Shown: positions 1-6,804 of the stretch, in pieces | Numbering within the stretch: position 1 is the first letter of the stretch | How the letters are laid out: each line of letters opens with the position of its first letter | DNA from: an uncultured bacterium | Lineage (GTDB): Bacteria; Bacteroidota; Bacteroidia; Bacteroidales; Paludibacteraceae | Assembly (NCBI GenBank): GCA_947074225.1 | Contig: CAMTOX010000098.1 | Coordinates: forward strand, 1 to 7,031 | Reading direction: 5' to 3' | Length of the DNA: 7,031 bases | Translations under genes and position numbers: made by a program | The notes under the pieces: generated by a model | Database searches by the model: none | Told to the model about the DNA's origin: nothing | The model's input: the letters and a program-made list of their open reading frames with translations, nothing else

Positions 1-53
1 GCATACGAGATTTCTGAATGTGACTGGAGTTCAGAAGTGTGCTCTTCCGATCT
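1..53 (+). other. Illumina P7/TruSeq adapter left on contig end
   Basis: This stretch is synthetic. Bases 1-11 match the end of the P7 flow-cell primer (GCATACGAGAT). Bases 12-19 (TTCTGAAT) sit exactly where the 8-base i7 index belongs. Bases 20-53 match the TruSeq read-2 adapter, which starts GTGACTGGAG and ends GCTCTTCCGATCT, with one mismatch at base 36 (A where the adapter has C). From memory, the reverse complement of the index, ATTCAGAA, is a standard TruSeq HT index. Genomic sequence therefore starts at about base 54. The exact border is slightly uncertain because GAAGAGC at 61-67 is the reverse complement of GCTCTTC at 41-47, which may be chance or a sign of a chimeric read end. Confidence 0.97.
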
Positions 54-133
54 GATCACTGAAGAGCTTGGTCTCATTGCCGCTTTTTTGCCGAAATAGG
101 AAGAAATCATTTCTTTTATCAGACTTTTTTTCG

Positions 134-141
134 TACCTTTG
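134..141 (+). promoter_or_regulatory. Bacteroidota-type -7 promoter element for the DUF177-rpmF operon
   Basis: TACCTTTG fits the TAnnTTTG -7 consensus used by the primary sigma factor of Bacteroidota. It lies 27 bp before the GTG start of the DUF177 gene, in a T-rich stretch (125-131). Transcription would begin near base 148 and give a leader of about 20 nt. No good TTTG -33 element is visible at the expected distance; the region around 107-117 is only T-rich. It is probably the single promoter for both downstream genes, since no other candidate lies between them. Confidence 0.6.
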
Positions 142-168
142 CCACGCTTTTAAATATCGGCGACTATC

Positions 169-732
169 GTGAACAAGTTAGCTCTATACACACTCCCTTT
201 GAAGACACTTAGTGTTGGAGAACATACATTCCACTATAAACTGGACAACGACTTCTTTAGTGCTGTCGAAGGACCTGAAATTAGTGAGGGGGATGTTGAT
301 GTGGAACTACATGTTATAAAAAACAATCTTAATGTCGACCTAACTTTCTTCTTAGAAGGAACTATTCAAGTGAACTGCAATAGGTGTTTGGAACCTATGC
401 CAATGGAAATTGATAGTGAAGAACACTTAATAGTAAAGTTTGGAGAAAACTATTCAGAAGAGAGCGATGAACTTATTGTTATTTCCGAAGACGAGGGAAC
501 ACTAAATATTGCTTGGCTCATGTATGAGTTCTTAGCACTTGCAATCCCTATTGCTCACTCACACCAAGAGGGAGAATGTAACGAAGAGATGATTAATGCA
601 TACAAAAGAGTTAGAGTTCGTTCTCTTGGCGATGATGATGAAGATGAAGACGACGATGATACTGAAGTAAGAGAAAATGATAAGGTAGACCCACGATGGG
701 AAGCCTTGAAAAATATTATTGATAACAATTAA
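169..732 (+). CDS. DUF177/YceD-family protein (23S rRNA accumulation factor family)
   Basis: This encodes a 187-residue cytoplasmic protein of the DUF177/YceD family. Relatives in bacteria and plastids are linked to 23S rRNA accumulation and large-subunit assembly; the molecular activity is not well defined. Visible family marks are a CNRC motif (C70, C73) in the central sheet region, a second H/C cluster (H130, H132, C137) that could complete a metal site, and a C-terminal DPRWEAL motif (174-180). Residues 155-164 are an unbroken acidic run, preceded by a basic patch (KRVRVR, 146-151). The start is a GTG at 169, placed just after the promoter with no Shine-Dalgarno sequence; the family-like N-terminus supports it. 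The stop lies 20 bp before rpmF, the usual partner of this family, so the two are very likely co-transcribed. Confidence 0.9.
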   Translation: MNKLALYTLPLKTLSVGEHTFHYKLDNDFFSAVEGPEISEGDVDVELHVIKNNLNVDLTFFLEGTIQVNCNRCLEPMPMEIDSEEHLIVKFGENYSEESDELIVISEDEGTLNIAWLMYEFLALAIPIAHSHQEGECNEEMINAYKRVRVRSLGDDDEDEDDDDTEVRENDKVDPRWEALKNIIDNN

Positions 733-752
733 AGAAATTAATTTAGAGAAAA

Positions 753-938
753 ATGGCACATCCAAAGAGAAGACAATCAAATCAAAGAACAGCAAAACGT
801 AGAACTCACTACAAAGCTGTTGCTCCAACCTTGGCCGTTTGCGCAAACTGTGGCGCTTTACATATTTACCACACTATCTGCCCTGAGTGCGGATACTACA
901 GAGGTAAATTAGCCATCGAAAAAGTAGCAAGCGTATAA
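753..938 (+). CDS. rpmF: 50S ribosomal protein bL32
   Basis: This is ribosomal protein bL32, a small component of the 50S subunit. The 61-residue length is normal. The N-terminus is the highly basic MAHPKRRQSNQRTAKRR type. It is followed by a zinc ribbon with two CxxC knuckles (C30/C33 and C43/C46), so this is the zinc-binding (C+) form rather than the cysteine-free paralogue some bacteria use under zinc starvation. The ATG at 753 sits in an A-rich leader (taatttagagaaaa) typical of Bacteroidota, without a strong Shine-Dalgarno sequence. It is the second and last gene of the DUF177 operon: a strong terminator begins 22 bp after the stop. In many bacteria, including Bacteroidales, fatty-acid genes such as fabH or plsX follow rpmF, and that gene is absent here. 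Confidence 0.97.
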   Translation: MAHPKRRQSNQRTAKRRTHYKAVAPTLAVCANCGALHIYHTICPECGYYRGKLAIEKVASV

Positions 939-960
939 TGATTTGATTCAAAAACGTTTT

Positions 961-997
961 AAAAGCCGTGATTCTAAAGAATCACGGCTTTTATTTT
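961..997 (+). terminator. Intrinsic terminator after rpmF
   Basis: A perfect 14-bp inverted repeat (961-974 pairs with 979-992) surrounds a TAAA loop. The stem core is GCCGTGATTC and the 3' arm runs into a T-rich tail (TTTTATTTTT, 989-998). It lies 22 bp after the rpmF stop, exactly where the operon should end. The A-rich 5' arm gives U-rich RNA on the opposite strand too, so it may also stop leftover transcription from recA. Confidence 0.92.
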
Positions 998-1021
998 TAA
1001 CACATCTAACATAGATATAGA

Positions 1022-1065
1022 ATAAGAAAAGAGAGTTACATATATATGCAACTCTCTTTTCTTAT
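1022..1065 (-). terminator. Long inverted repeat, probable terminator of the bcp-recA transcript
   Basis: Bases 1022-1037 (ATAAGAAAAGAGAGTT) pair perfectly with 1050-1065, a 16-bp stem. The loop segment contains the self-complementary CATATATATG at 1039-1048, so the stem can extend past one A/C mismatch into almost the whole element. It starts 12 bp beyond the recA stop on the minus strand. Read in that direction, the 3' arm is pyrimidine-rich (CTCTCTTTTCTTATTC), giving a U-rich but interrupted tail. Position and symmetry support a terminator or 3'-end stabiliser. Confidence 0.75.
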
Positions 1066-1077
1066 ACTTACAGACAA

Positions 1078-2088
1078 TTACTTATTTAAAATAGCATCCA
1101 TAATCTTTGCCTCAATCTCTTCGGCTAATTCGGGATTATCAAGCATCACCTTCTTGGCAGCATCACGACCTTGACCTAATTTGGTATCTTCATAACTAAA
1201 CCAAGAACCACTCTTCTTAACAATGCCGTATTCTACACCTAAATCGATAATCTCGCCCGATTTAGAAATACCTTCACCAAACATAATATCAAATTCTGCT
1301 TTACGGAAAGGAGGAGCCACTTTATTCTTAATAACCTTAACACGCGTTTGGTTACCAATAGCATTCTCGCCATCTTTGATTTGACCAATACGACGAATAT
1401 CTAAACGCACAGAAGCATAGAACTTCAAAGCGTTACCACCAGTAGTAGTTTCCGGATTACCAAACATAACACCAATCTTCTCACGCAACTGGTTAATGAA
1501 GATACATGTAGTATTTGTTTTATTAATACTTGCTGTTAACTTACGTAATGCTTGCGACATTAAACGAGCTTGAAGACCCATCTTTGAATCGCCCATATCG
1601 CCTTCTAACTCCGCTTTAGGAGTTAAGGCAGCTACAGAGTCTATCACAACAATATCAATAGCCGATGAACGAATTAACTGATCGGCAATCTCTAAAGCTT
1701 GCTCACCACTATCGGGTTGTGAAATTAAAAGATTAGAGACATCAACACCTAATTTCTCGGCATAAAAACGGTCGAAAGCGTGCTCAGCATCAATAATAGC
1801 AGCTATACCGCCTGCTTTTTGAGCTTCGGCAATAGCATGAATAGCCAGTGTGGTTTTACCACTTGATTCTGGACCATAAATCTCAATAACACGTCCGCGG
1901 GGAAAACCTCCCACACCCAACGCTGCATTTAAACCTATTGAACCGGTAGAGATAACAGGTACCTCATCAATTTTATTATCGCCCATCTTCATGATGGTAC
2001 CCTTACCATGATCTTTCTCAATCTTGTCCATGGCAAGTTGTAACGCCTTCAGCTTCTCGGCCGATGGCTTCTTAATTTCTTCTGACAT
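1078..2088 (-). CDS. recA: Recombinase RecA
   Basis: RecA is the ATP-dependent strand-exchange protein that forms filaments on single-stranded DNA in homologous recombination and stalled-fork repair. All key parts are visible: an N-terminal oligomerisation helix (1-35), Walker A GPESSGKT (72-79), the catalytic glutamate in AEHA (E102), Walker B VVIDS (147-151), loop L1 around [10 protein letters not shown] (162-171), the ATP-sensing glutamine in INQLREK (Q200) and loop L2 [10 protein letters not shown] (209-218). At 336 residues it is complete but lacks the long acidic tail of E. coli RecA; the end has only scattered acidic residues. The ATG follows an A/T-rich leader. The gene lies 61 bp after bcp with no TAnnTTTG element or terminator in the gap, so it probably depends on bcp transcription. 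I see no CTG-N10-CAG or GAAC-N4-GTTC SOS box upstream. Confidence 0.99.
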   Translation of the reverse strand: MSEEIKKPSAEKLKALQLAMDKIEKDHGKGTIMKMGDNKIDEVPVISTGSIGLNAALGVGGFPRGRVIEIYGPESSGKTTLAIHAIAEAQKAGGIAAIIDAEHAFDRFYAEKLGVDVSNLLISQPDSGEQALEIADQLIRSSAIDIVVIDSVAALTPKAELEGDMGDSKMGLQARLMSQALRKLTASINKTNTTCIFINQLREKIGVMFGNPETTTGGNALKFYASVRLDIRRIGQIKDGENAIGNQTRVKVIKNKVAPPFRKAEFDIMFGEGISKSGEIIDLGVEYGIVKKSGSWFSYEDTKLGQGRDAAKKVMLDNPELAEEIEAKIMDAILNK

Positions 2089-2149
2089 AATGATTTTTTA
2101 TTATTTGGTTTTTGTTTTTAGTCTCTAAAAGAACACCCTAACACCACTA

Positions 2150-2602
2150 CTAACTCAATATTTGAGCTGCATGGTCGGAGGTTTTAATCTCTTTCGGGGT
2201 AATAATACGTTCCAATACACCATCGGCATTAAACAGGAAAGTGGTTCTAAAGGTACCCATATATTCTCGTCCGGCAAGCTTTTTCTGACCCCACACGCCA
2301 AATTCCTCAACTAAATGTTTATCTGTATCGGCTATAAGTTCAAAAGGAAGATCATATTTGGCTATAAACTTCTTGTGCGAAGCCTCACTATCCACACTCA
2401 CGCCCACAATTTCATATCCCGCCTTGCGTAACTCTGCATAGTTATCGCGTAGGTTGCAAGCCTCGGCAGTGCAGCCCGGAGTATTATCTTTGGGATAGAA
2501 ATAGAGTGCCAATTTCTTACCGGCAAAATCACTTGCCTTTACCTCTTTACCATCTTGATTTAAACCAAGTACTTGCGGAAGTTTATCACCAATTTGTATC
2601 AT
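2150..2602 (-). CDS. bcp: Thioredoxin-dependent thiol peroxidase, Bcp/PrxQ type
   Basis: This is a cytoplasmic peroxiredoxin that reduces hydrogen peroxide and organic hydroperoxides, using thioredoxin as electron donor. The thioredoxin-fold signature is intact: FYPKDNTPGCTAEACN carries the peroxidatic cysteine C44 (TPGC) and, five residues later, C49, the resolving cysteine of the Bcp subgroup with an intramolecular disulfide. The conserved T41 and R119 (GTFRTT) complete the active site. I chose the ATG at 2602 (MIQIGDKLP), which gives 150 residues, close to the family length. The frame stays open to an ATG at 2656, but those 18 extra residues (MLCRFMNIGIYS...) have no family counterpart and are probably leader. 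It lies 89 bp after ung and 61 bp before recA and likely forms a bcp-recA transcription unit. Confidence 0.95.
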   Translation of the reverse strand: MIQIGDKLPQVLGLNQDGKEVKASDFAGKKLALYFYPKDNTPGCTAEACNLRDNYAELRKAGYEIVGVSVDSEASHKKFIAKYDLPFELIADTDKHLVEEFGVWGQKKLAGREYMGTFRTTFLFNADGVLERIITPKEIKTSDHAAQILS

Positions 2603-2686
2603 AACCGTTACTATTTTAAATGAGTAAATACCTATATTCATGAACCTACAGAGCAATCTCTCTATAGCCTCATATTAAGAACCATG

Positions 2687-2694
2687 CAAACTTA
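2687..2694 (-). promoter_or_regulatory. Possible promoter -7 element for bcp-recA, over the ung stop codon
   Basis: On the minus strand this reads TAAGTTTG, a full match to the Bacteroidota TAnnTTTG consensus. Its first three bases are the TAA stop of ung (2692-2694). Transcription would begin near 2680 and leave a leader of about 80 nt before the chosen bcp start at 2602. No TTTG -33 box is visible at the normal spacing, so this rests on the -7 match and the position in front of a gene pair with no other candidate. Confidence 0.4.
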
Positions 2695-3378
2695 CCGCCA
2701 ATCAATACCATCTCGCCCATGACACTCCAAATAGCTATTGGCTTGAGTAAAATGGTTAGAGCCGAAAAAACCACGATAGGCCGACAATGGCGAGGGATGT
2801 ACAGCTTTAAGTATAAGGTGCGAATTAGCATCAATAATATGCTCTTTTTGCCAAGCATATTTACCCCACAGCATAAAGACTATATCTTTATATTGATTGG
2901 AGAGTTTCCGTATCACTTCGTCGGTAAATTGCTCCCATCCTTTGCCTTGGTGCGAGGCTGCCCGATCTTTCCGAACGGTCAGTGTACTATTCAGCAGAAA
3001 CACTCCTTGCTTAGCCCAACGGCTCAAGTCGGTATCCGGAAAAAGCATCTGTTCTGTATCTGAGGCCACCTCTTTAAAAATATTGCGCAATGAGGGAGGC
3101 ATCTTTACACCATTATGAACTGAAAAACAGAGCCCATTAGCTTCGCCGGCGCCATGATAGGGGTCTTGTCCTAAAATTACCACCTTAACATTGGCTGGCG
3201 AACAATGATTAAAAGCACTGAAGAGCAAAGGGCGTGGCGGATAGACAATCTCATCACGATAAGCATGTTCTACAAATGTAGACAAGGCACCAACATAGGG
3301 CTGCTCTAAAGAATCGGACAATAGTTCCTTCCAACTTTCTGGAAGTTCCGAAAATAGAGATAAAGCAGCTGTATGCAT
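2692..3378 (-). CDS. ung: Uracil-DNA glycosylase, family 1
   Basis: Ung removes uracil from DNA after cytosine deamination or dUTP misincorporation, the first step of base-excision repair. The 228-residue protein is full length and all family-1 motifs are present: GQDPYHG (70-76) with the catalytic water-activating D72 and Y74, which excludes thymine; F85 in NGLCFSV, which stacks on the uracil; N130 in LLNSTLTV, which reads the base; and the HPSPLSA minor-groove loop (194-200) with the catalytic H194. The C-terminus (GIDWR) is typical. The gene starts 24 bp after the stop of the upstream histidine kinase and reads in the same direction, so it is probably expressed from the kinase transcript. 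The leader is A/T-rich with no Shine-Dalgarno sequence. Confidence 0.98.
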   Translation of the reverse strand: MHTAALSLFSELPESWKELLSDSLEQPYVGALSTFVEHAYRDEIVYPPRPLLFSAFNHCSPANVKVVILGQDPYHGAGEANGLCFSVHNGVKMPPSLRNIFKEVASDTEQMLFPDTDLSRWAKQGVFLLNSTLTVRKDRAASHQGKGWEQFTDEVIRKLSNQYKDIVFMLWGKYAWQKEHIIDANSHLILKAVHPSPLSAYRGFFGSNHFTQANSYLECHGRDGIDWR

Positions 3379-3402
3379 AGCATATAATTTTTATAATAGT
3401 TT

Positions 3403-4536
3403 TTATTCTAATGTTGGCAAAACAATACGGAAAGTAGTACCCTTACCAATCTCTGAGCTCTTTACAAATATCTTTCCTTGGTGATACTCATTTACTATAC
3501 GTTTCACAAGCGAAAGACCTAAGCCCCAACCACGTCTTTTAGTGGTATATCCGGGTCTGAATACCGTTTTAAACTTTGAACGCTCAATACCCTTACCACT
3601 ATCGGTAACATCAATCACCACCTTCTCACCTTCGGTCTCAATGGCAACATGAATACTGCCATCGCCATCCATAGCATCAATAGCATTTTTGCAGAGGTTC
3701 TCAATAACCCACTCAAAGAGTGGCTTATTTAGTAATACCGATAAATGCGATACATTAGTACTTAAGCTATAAGTAATACGTCGTGAGGTACGGTTCTCCA
3801 TATAACGCACCGTCTGATCCACCACTGCTATTAAGTCAGTAGGTTCAAGGCTTGGCTTTGAGCCAATCTTTGAGAAACGTTCGGCAATAGTACGCAAACG
3901 TTCCACATCTTTACCCATCTCGGCAATGATATCATCGTCTCTATATTTGGCCTTAAGTATCTCTACCCATGCCAATAAAGAGGTAATGGGAGTGCCTAAT
4001 TGGTGAGCCGTCTCCTTTGATAAACCTACCCAAACCAAGTTTTGTTCAGAACGTTTATCGCTTGTAAATGCCCATAACAAAAGTATTAAAAAAAGAGCAA
4101 TTAACGATAGCTGTATATAAGGAAAATAGGATAATTGTTTCAACAATATCGAATCGTCATAATAGATGTACTGCTTCTCTACACCATCAATATCTATTTC
4201 AATTGGAGGATTCTTACTCTTAAGTTGTTCTATCTTTTTCTCATAATATGCTGCAGTATCGGCAGGGATAGATTTAAAGTTACGCGAATTAATAAACTTA
4301 TCGTTGGCATCAACAATCACCACGGGAATATTTGAGTTATTCTCTACTACCGAGAAGGCAAACTCCGTAAAGGAATCGCCCGAGATTAACCGAGTAGCCT
4401 CTGCCCACACTTCCATCTTTTTATGCTCCTCTTGTGCCAAACGTGCCGCAACAATGTTGGTAAACAACAATGAAGCTATTACTATAACAGAAACCATAGC
4501 AATTAGCACAACTCTTACTTTATTATTTTTCAGCAT
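3403..4536 (-). CDS. Sensor histidine kinase, two transmembrane segments, HQLGTP-type H-box
   Basis: This is an inner-membrane sensor kinase of a two-component system, 377 residues. An N-terminal membrane helix (about 8-30) and a second one (about 138-157) enclose a periplasmic domain of about 105 residues; the segment VVIVDANDKFINSRNF (72-87) resembles one side of a PAS/Cache-like sensor fold. Only about 20 residues separate the second helix from the phospho-acceptor H178 in KETAHQLGTPITS, so there is no room for a HAMP domain. The ATPase domain is complete: N-box ENLCKNAIDAM (279-289, N284), G1 DSGKGI (312-317), F-box FRPGYTTK and G2 GWGLGLSLVKRI. The signal is unknown and no response regulator is adjacent. 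It starts 234 bp after the barrel gene (4771-5868); that gap (4537-4770) shows no clear promoter, terminator or gene, only an 8-bp palindrome GGTTAACC at 4714-4721. ung follows 24 bp downstream. Confidence 0.93.
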   Translation of the reverse strand: MLKNNKVRVVLIAMVSVIVIASLLFTNIVAARLAQEEHKKMEVWAEATRLISGDSFTEFAFSVVENNSNIPVVIVDANDKFINSRNFKSIPADTAAYYEKKIEQLKSKNPPIEIDIDGVEKQYIYYDDSILLKQLSYFPYIQLSLIALFLILLLWAFTSDKRSEQNLVWVGLSKETAHQLGTPITSLLAWVEILKAKYRDDDIIAEMGKDVERLRTIAERFSKIGSKPSLEPTDLIAVVDQTVRYMENRTSRRITYSLSTNVSHLSVLLNKPLFEWVIENLCKNAIDAMDGDGSIHVAIETEGEKVVIDVTDSGKGIERSKFKTVFRPGYTTKRRGWGLGLSLVKRIVNEYHQGKIFVKSSEIGKGTTFRIVLPTLE

Positions 4537-4770
4537 CTCTTTCTATTTAATTCATTTTAGGGAAATATTAACCACCTATTTATGGCTCTGTGCTATGCGA
4601 TGAAGCGTAAGTTTTGCAGTGAGTCTACTCTTTAACACCCATCGCTTCTAACATCTAAAAACAAGAAGAAGAACATTTTGCTTTAAGCATAAGAAAAGCC
4701 ATAAAAACAGTAGGGTTAACCATTCATAGAAACACTCTCTATTTCCGTATTACCACACTAAGATTATTCT

Positions 4771-5868
4771 TTAAGCTTTTTTCTTTCTAAAATCGAATGC
4801 ACCATCGCCACTCTTTTTGTTTCTCTTATTGACATTTCCGAAGTTGAAGCGCAATACCAACTGTTGTTGATTACTCAAACCATAGCCATCTACCACATGA
4901 AGGTTCCAAGCAAAATAGCAATGCACTATTTCTCGCCTCAGCAGATAGAGCATCAGGTCTGTTCTATTATAAAGTTTGGCCTGATAAAAAGGCGACCCCT
5001 GATAAAGTTCCTGTCCATATCGGGCGTAGTAAGGCATCTGTCCTTGTCCATAGTAGAAACTATTTTTCAGACCCAAGAAACGCCAGCGCAAGGAGAAATC
5101 TATGGTTACACCACTAGAGAGTTGCATCTCTCCGGCCTTACGGTCGGTATAATAACCGCCCATATATCCAATTCGGAATGCTAAAGTATCTAACGGAGTA
5201 TAATCTGAAAAATTGCCTCCCAGGTATGGAGAAATAACAATATCATCGCACACACCCAAGTTAGGTTCCGACAGGGCCTTATTTGCCAAATGGTTTATCT
5301 GCCCATAACCTCCCACTTGAAACCATTGATACTGATATTGTCCTAATATCACTAAACGGAAAGCCTCGCGTATGGTCTTGCTTTGTAGCCCTCGCCAATC
5401 GCAGAAGAACTGCACATAGCCCTGCTCTGAGCGATAACCCAAAAGGGCACCTTGAATATTAGGATAAGCAAAACGCAGTGAATCGCTCATTAAGAAATTA
5501 GGCAACGCTTGGTACAACTCATAATAAGGAACCGTACCAAAGTTTAATGTAAAGCCCGACTGTTGAAACTGATAATAGACCGTAGGCAAGATATTCCCCA
5601 TGTGCATGGGAGCTCCAAAAGGTTGAATATAGGTAACACCTGCACGAAAGAGGTGCCTGCCCCCTAATGAATCGTAAAGCTCCACTCCTACTACAGGCGT
5701 TAAACGCATACCAAAGATAGTTTGCGAAGGAGTATAGGGATTATGATATTCCCGATTGTCAAAATAGGTGGTAAAGTCTATATCGTAAATAAACCGCTGA
5801 CCACTCAACCATAGGGGGAGTAGAATAAATATGAGAAGTAAGATGCGTTTCATGGTTATGTTTAACAT
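4771..5868 (-). CDS. Predicted outer-membrane beta-barrel protein of unknown function
   Basis: I do not recognise this protein. It is exported: from M6, MKRILLLIFILLPLWLSG is a classic signal peptide, followed by Q24. Gln right after the cleavage site is a known habit of Bacteroidota signal-peptidase-I substrates. The rest is rich in Tyr, Phe, Gly and Gln, with alternating strands such as GFTLNFGTVPYYELY (105-119) and QQQLVLRFNFG (334-344), as in a 12- to 16-strand outer-membrane barrel. Distinctive segments are FDNREY (36-41) and a loop rich in G, P and Y at 274-295. After the last strand comes a basic tail of about 20 residues ending RKKKA, presumably periplasmic. The ATG at 5868 shares its A with the rsgA stop (TAATG), implying coupled translation; ATG at 5853 (M6) is an equally plausible start. 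Function is open: channel, transport or surface structure. Confidence 0.85.
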   Translation of the reverse strand: MLNITMKRILLLIFILLPLWLSGQRFIYDIDFTTYFDNREYHNPYTPSQTIFGMRLTPVVGVELYDSLGGRHLFRAGVTYIQPFGAPMHMGNILPTVYYQFQQSGFTLNFGTVPYYELYQALPNFLMSDSLRFAYPNIQGALLGYRSEQGYVQFFCDWRGLQSKTIREAFRLVILGQYQYQWFQVGGYGQINHLANKALSEPNLGVCDDIVISPYLGGNFSDYTPLDTLAFRIGYMGGYYTDRKAGEMQLSSGVTIDFSLRWRFLGLKNSFYYGQGQMPYYARYGQELYQGSPFYQAKLYNRTDLMLYLLRREIVHCYFAWNLHVVDGYGLSNQQQLVLRFNFGNVNKRNKKSGDGAFDFRKKKA

Positions 5869-6782
5869 TAAGTTCTATATTTACCTTCGGTAAGATCCTC
5901 AAGTATGGAGAGATAGCTCTGGTAGCGCGATTGAGAGATATAATGGTTATCCAAAGCCTCTAAAACAGCACAACCCGGCTCATGACGATGCGTACAGTTA
6001 TTGAAGCGACAATTTTTCGACAATTTAAACATCTCCGGAAAATAGTGACCTATCTCCTCTTGGGTCATATTAACCATGCCAAACCCTTTTATGCCTGGAG
6101 TATCTATTAAATAACTACCCTTATCTATCAAGAACATCTCAGAGAAGGTAGTGGTATGCATGCCTTTATGGTGATAGTTGGAGATGTCGGCAGTACGTGC
6201 CGATACACCGGGAATTAATCGGTTAATAAGCGTTGACTTACCCACGCCAGAATTTCCCGACAGTAGCGTCACCTTTCCCTCCAACAATTGGTGTAACGCC
6301 TCTACCCCTTCGCCTGTTTCGGCCGACACTTTCAAACATTTGTAGCCGATTCCCTCATAGAGGTATATCATCGCATTAAGATATTCCAAATCATCCTCAT
6401 CAAGCAAGTCGACCTTATTGAATACTAACACTGCAGGTACTCGATACGCTTCGCTAGTTACCAAAAAACGATCGATAAATACGGTTGAGGTCTCCGGATG
6501 CTTCAAAGTCACTATTAAAAGCGATTGGTCTACATTAGCCGCAATAATATGCAACTGTTTAGAGAGGTTGGTAGGTTTACGTACAATGTAGTTTCTACGA
6601 TCGTGTAAGCGCGTTATAAAGCCCGACGCTTCAAAATCTACCCAGTCGCCCACAGCAATTGGGTTTGTACTCTTAATTCCTTTTATACGGAAATTCCCTT
6701 TAGCACGACACACATGTATATCGCCTTGAGCATCGCGCACCCAATAGTCACTACCGGTATTCTTCACCACTAAACCTTCCAT
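5868..6782 (-). CDS. rsgA: Ribosome small-subunit-dependent GTPase RsgA
   Basis: RsgA is a circularly permuted GTPase that checks late 30S subunit maturation and triggers release of assembly factors such as RbfA in organisms that have them. The domain order is right: an N-terminal OB fold (1-70) for rRNA contact, then the permuted G domain with G4 NKVD (122-125), G5 SAETG (153-157), G1 GNSGVGKST (176-184), G2 threonines in GMHTTT (207-212) and G3 DTPG (227-230). The C-terminal zinc finger follows, C258, C263, H265, C271, in [14 protein letters not shown]. The 304-residue length is typical and no motif is missing. The ATG at 6782 has a weak AAAGAG ahead of it. The gene lies 22 bp after the Omp85-like gene and overlaps the next gene by one base, so it sits inside an operon between two outer-membrane protein genes. 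Confidence 0.98.
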   Translation of the reverse strand: MEGLVVKNTGSDYWVRDAQGDIHVCRAKGNFRIKGIKSTNPIAVGDWVDFEASGFITRLHDRRNYIVRKPTNLSKQLHIIAANVDQSLLIVTLKHPETSTVFIDRFLVTSEAYRVPAVLVFNKVDLLDEDDLEYLNAMIYLYEGIGYKCLKVSAETGEGVEALHQLLEGKVTLLSGNSGVGKSTLINRLIPGVSARTADISNYHHKGMHTTTFSEMFLIDKGSYLIDTPGIKGFGMVNMTQEEIGHYFPEMFKLSKNCRFNNCTHRHEPGCAVLEALDNHYISQSRYQSYLSILEDLTEGKYRT

Positions 6783-6804
6783 ATCTCTTTATTATTCATT
6801 TCTA

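Noticed and set aside
54..110. Minus-strand frame starting at ATG 110-108 and open into the adapter (MISSYFGKKAAM...), a possible divergent gene
   Set aside because: Only about 19 codons are genomic, the peptide resembles nothing I know, and the rest would be adapter. It cannot be told from chance without more upstream sequence.
55..171. Plus-strand frame open from the contig start to a TGA at 169-171
   Set aside because: It is Phe/Ser/Leu-rich from T-tracts, lacks a protein-like pattern and runs over the promoter element, so it is chance openness.
559..846. Minus-strand 95-codon frame across the end of the DUF177 gene and rpmF
   Set aside because: It is antisense to two well-supported genes, and its hydrophobic, Ile/Phe-rich product is the mirror of acidic GAT/GAA codons.
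2603..2656. Longer Bcp start at 2656 adding 18 residues
   Set aside because: The extra residues have no counterpart in the family, which begins just before the (I/L)xxGDxxP segment. The ATG at 2602 gives the normal length.
2719..3063. Plus-strand 114-codon frame inside ung
   Set aside because: It is antisense to the complete, motif-rich ung and has no recognisable protein features.
4582..4635. Plus-strand 17-codon ORF (MALCYAMKRKFCSESTL) in the gap before the kinase
   Set aside because: It is too short to separate from chance, has no promoter element, ribosome site or terminator, and matches no known leader peptide.
4679..4700. Weak hairpin around TGCTTTAAGCA as a terminator for the barrel gene
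   Set aside because: The stem is about five pairs with almost no loop and no proper T-tract on the minus strand. It is not enough for a terminator call.
4864..5184. Plus-strand 106-codon frame inside the barrel gene
   Set aside because: It is antisense to a frame with a clear signal peptide and barrel-type composition, and its product has no recognisable features.
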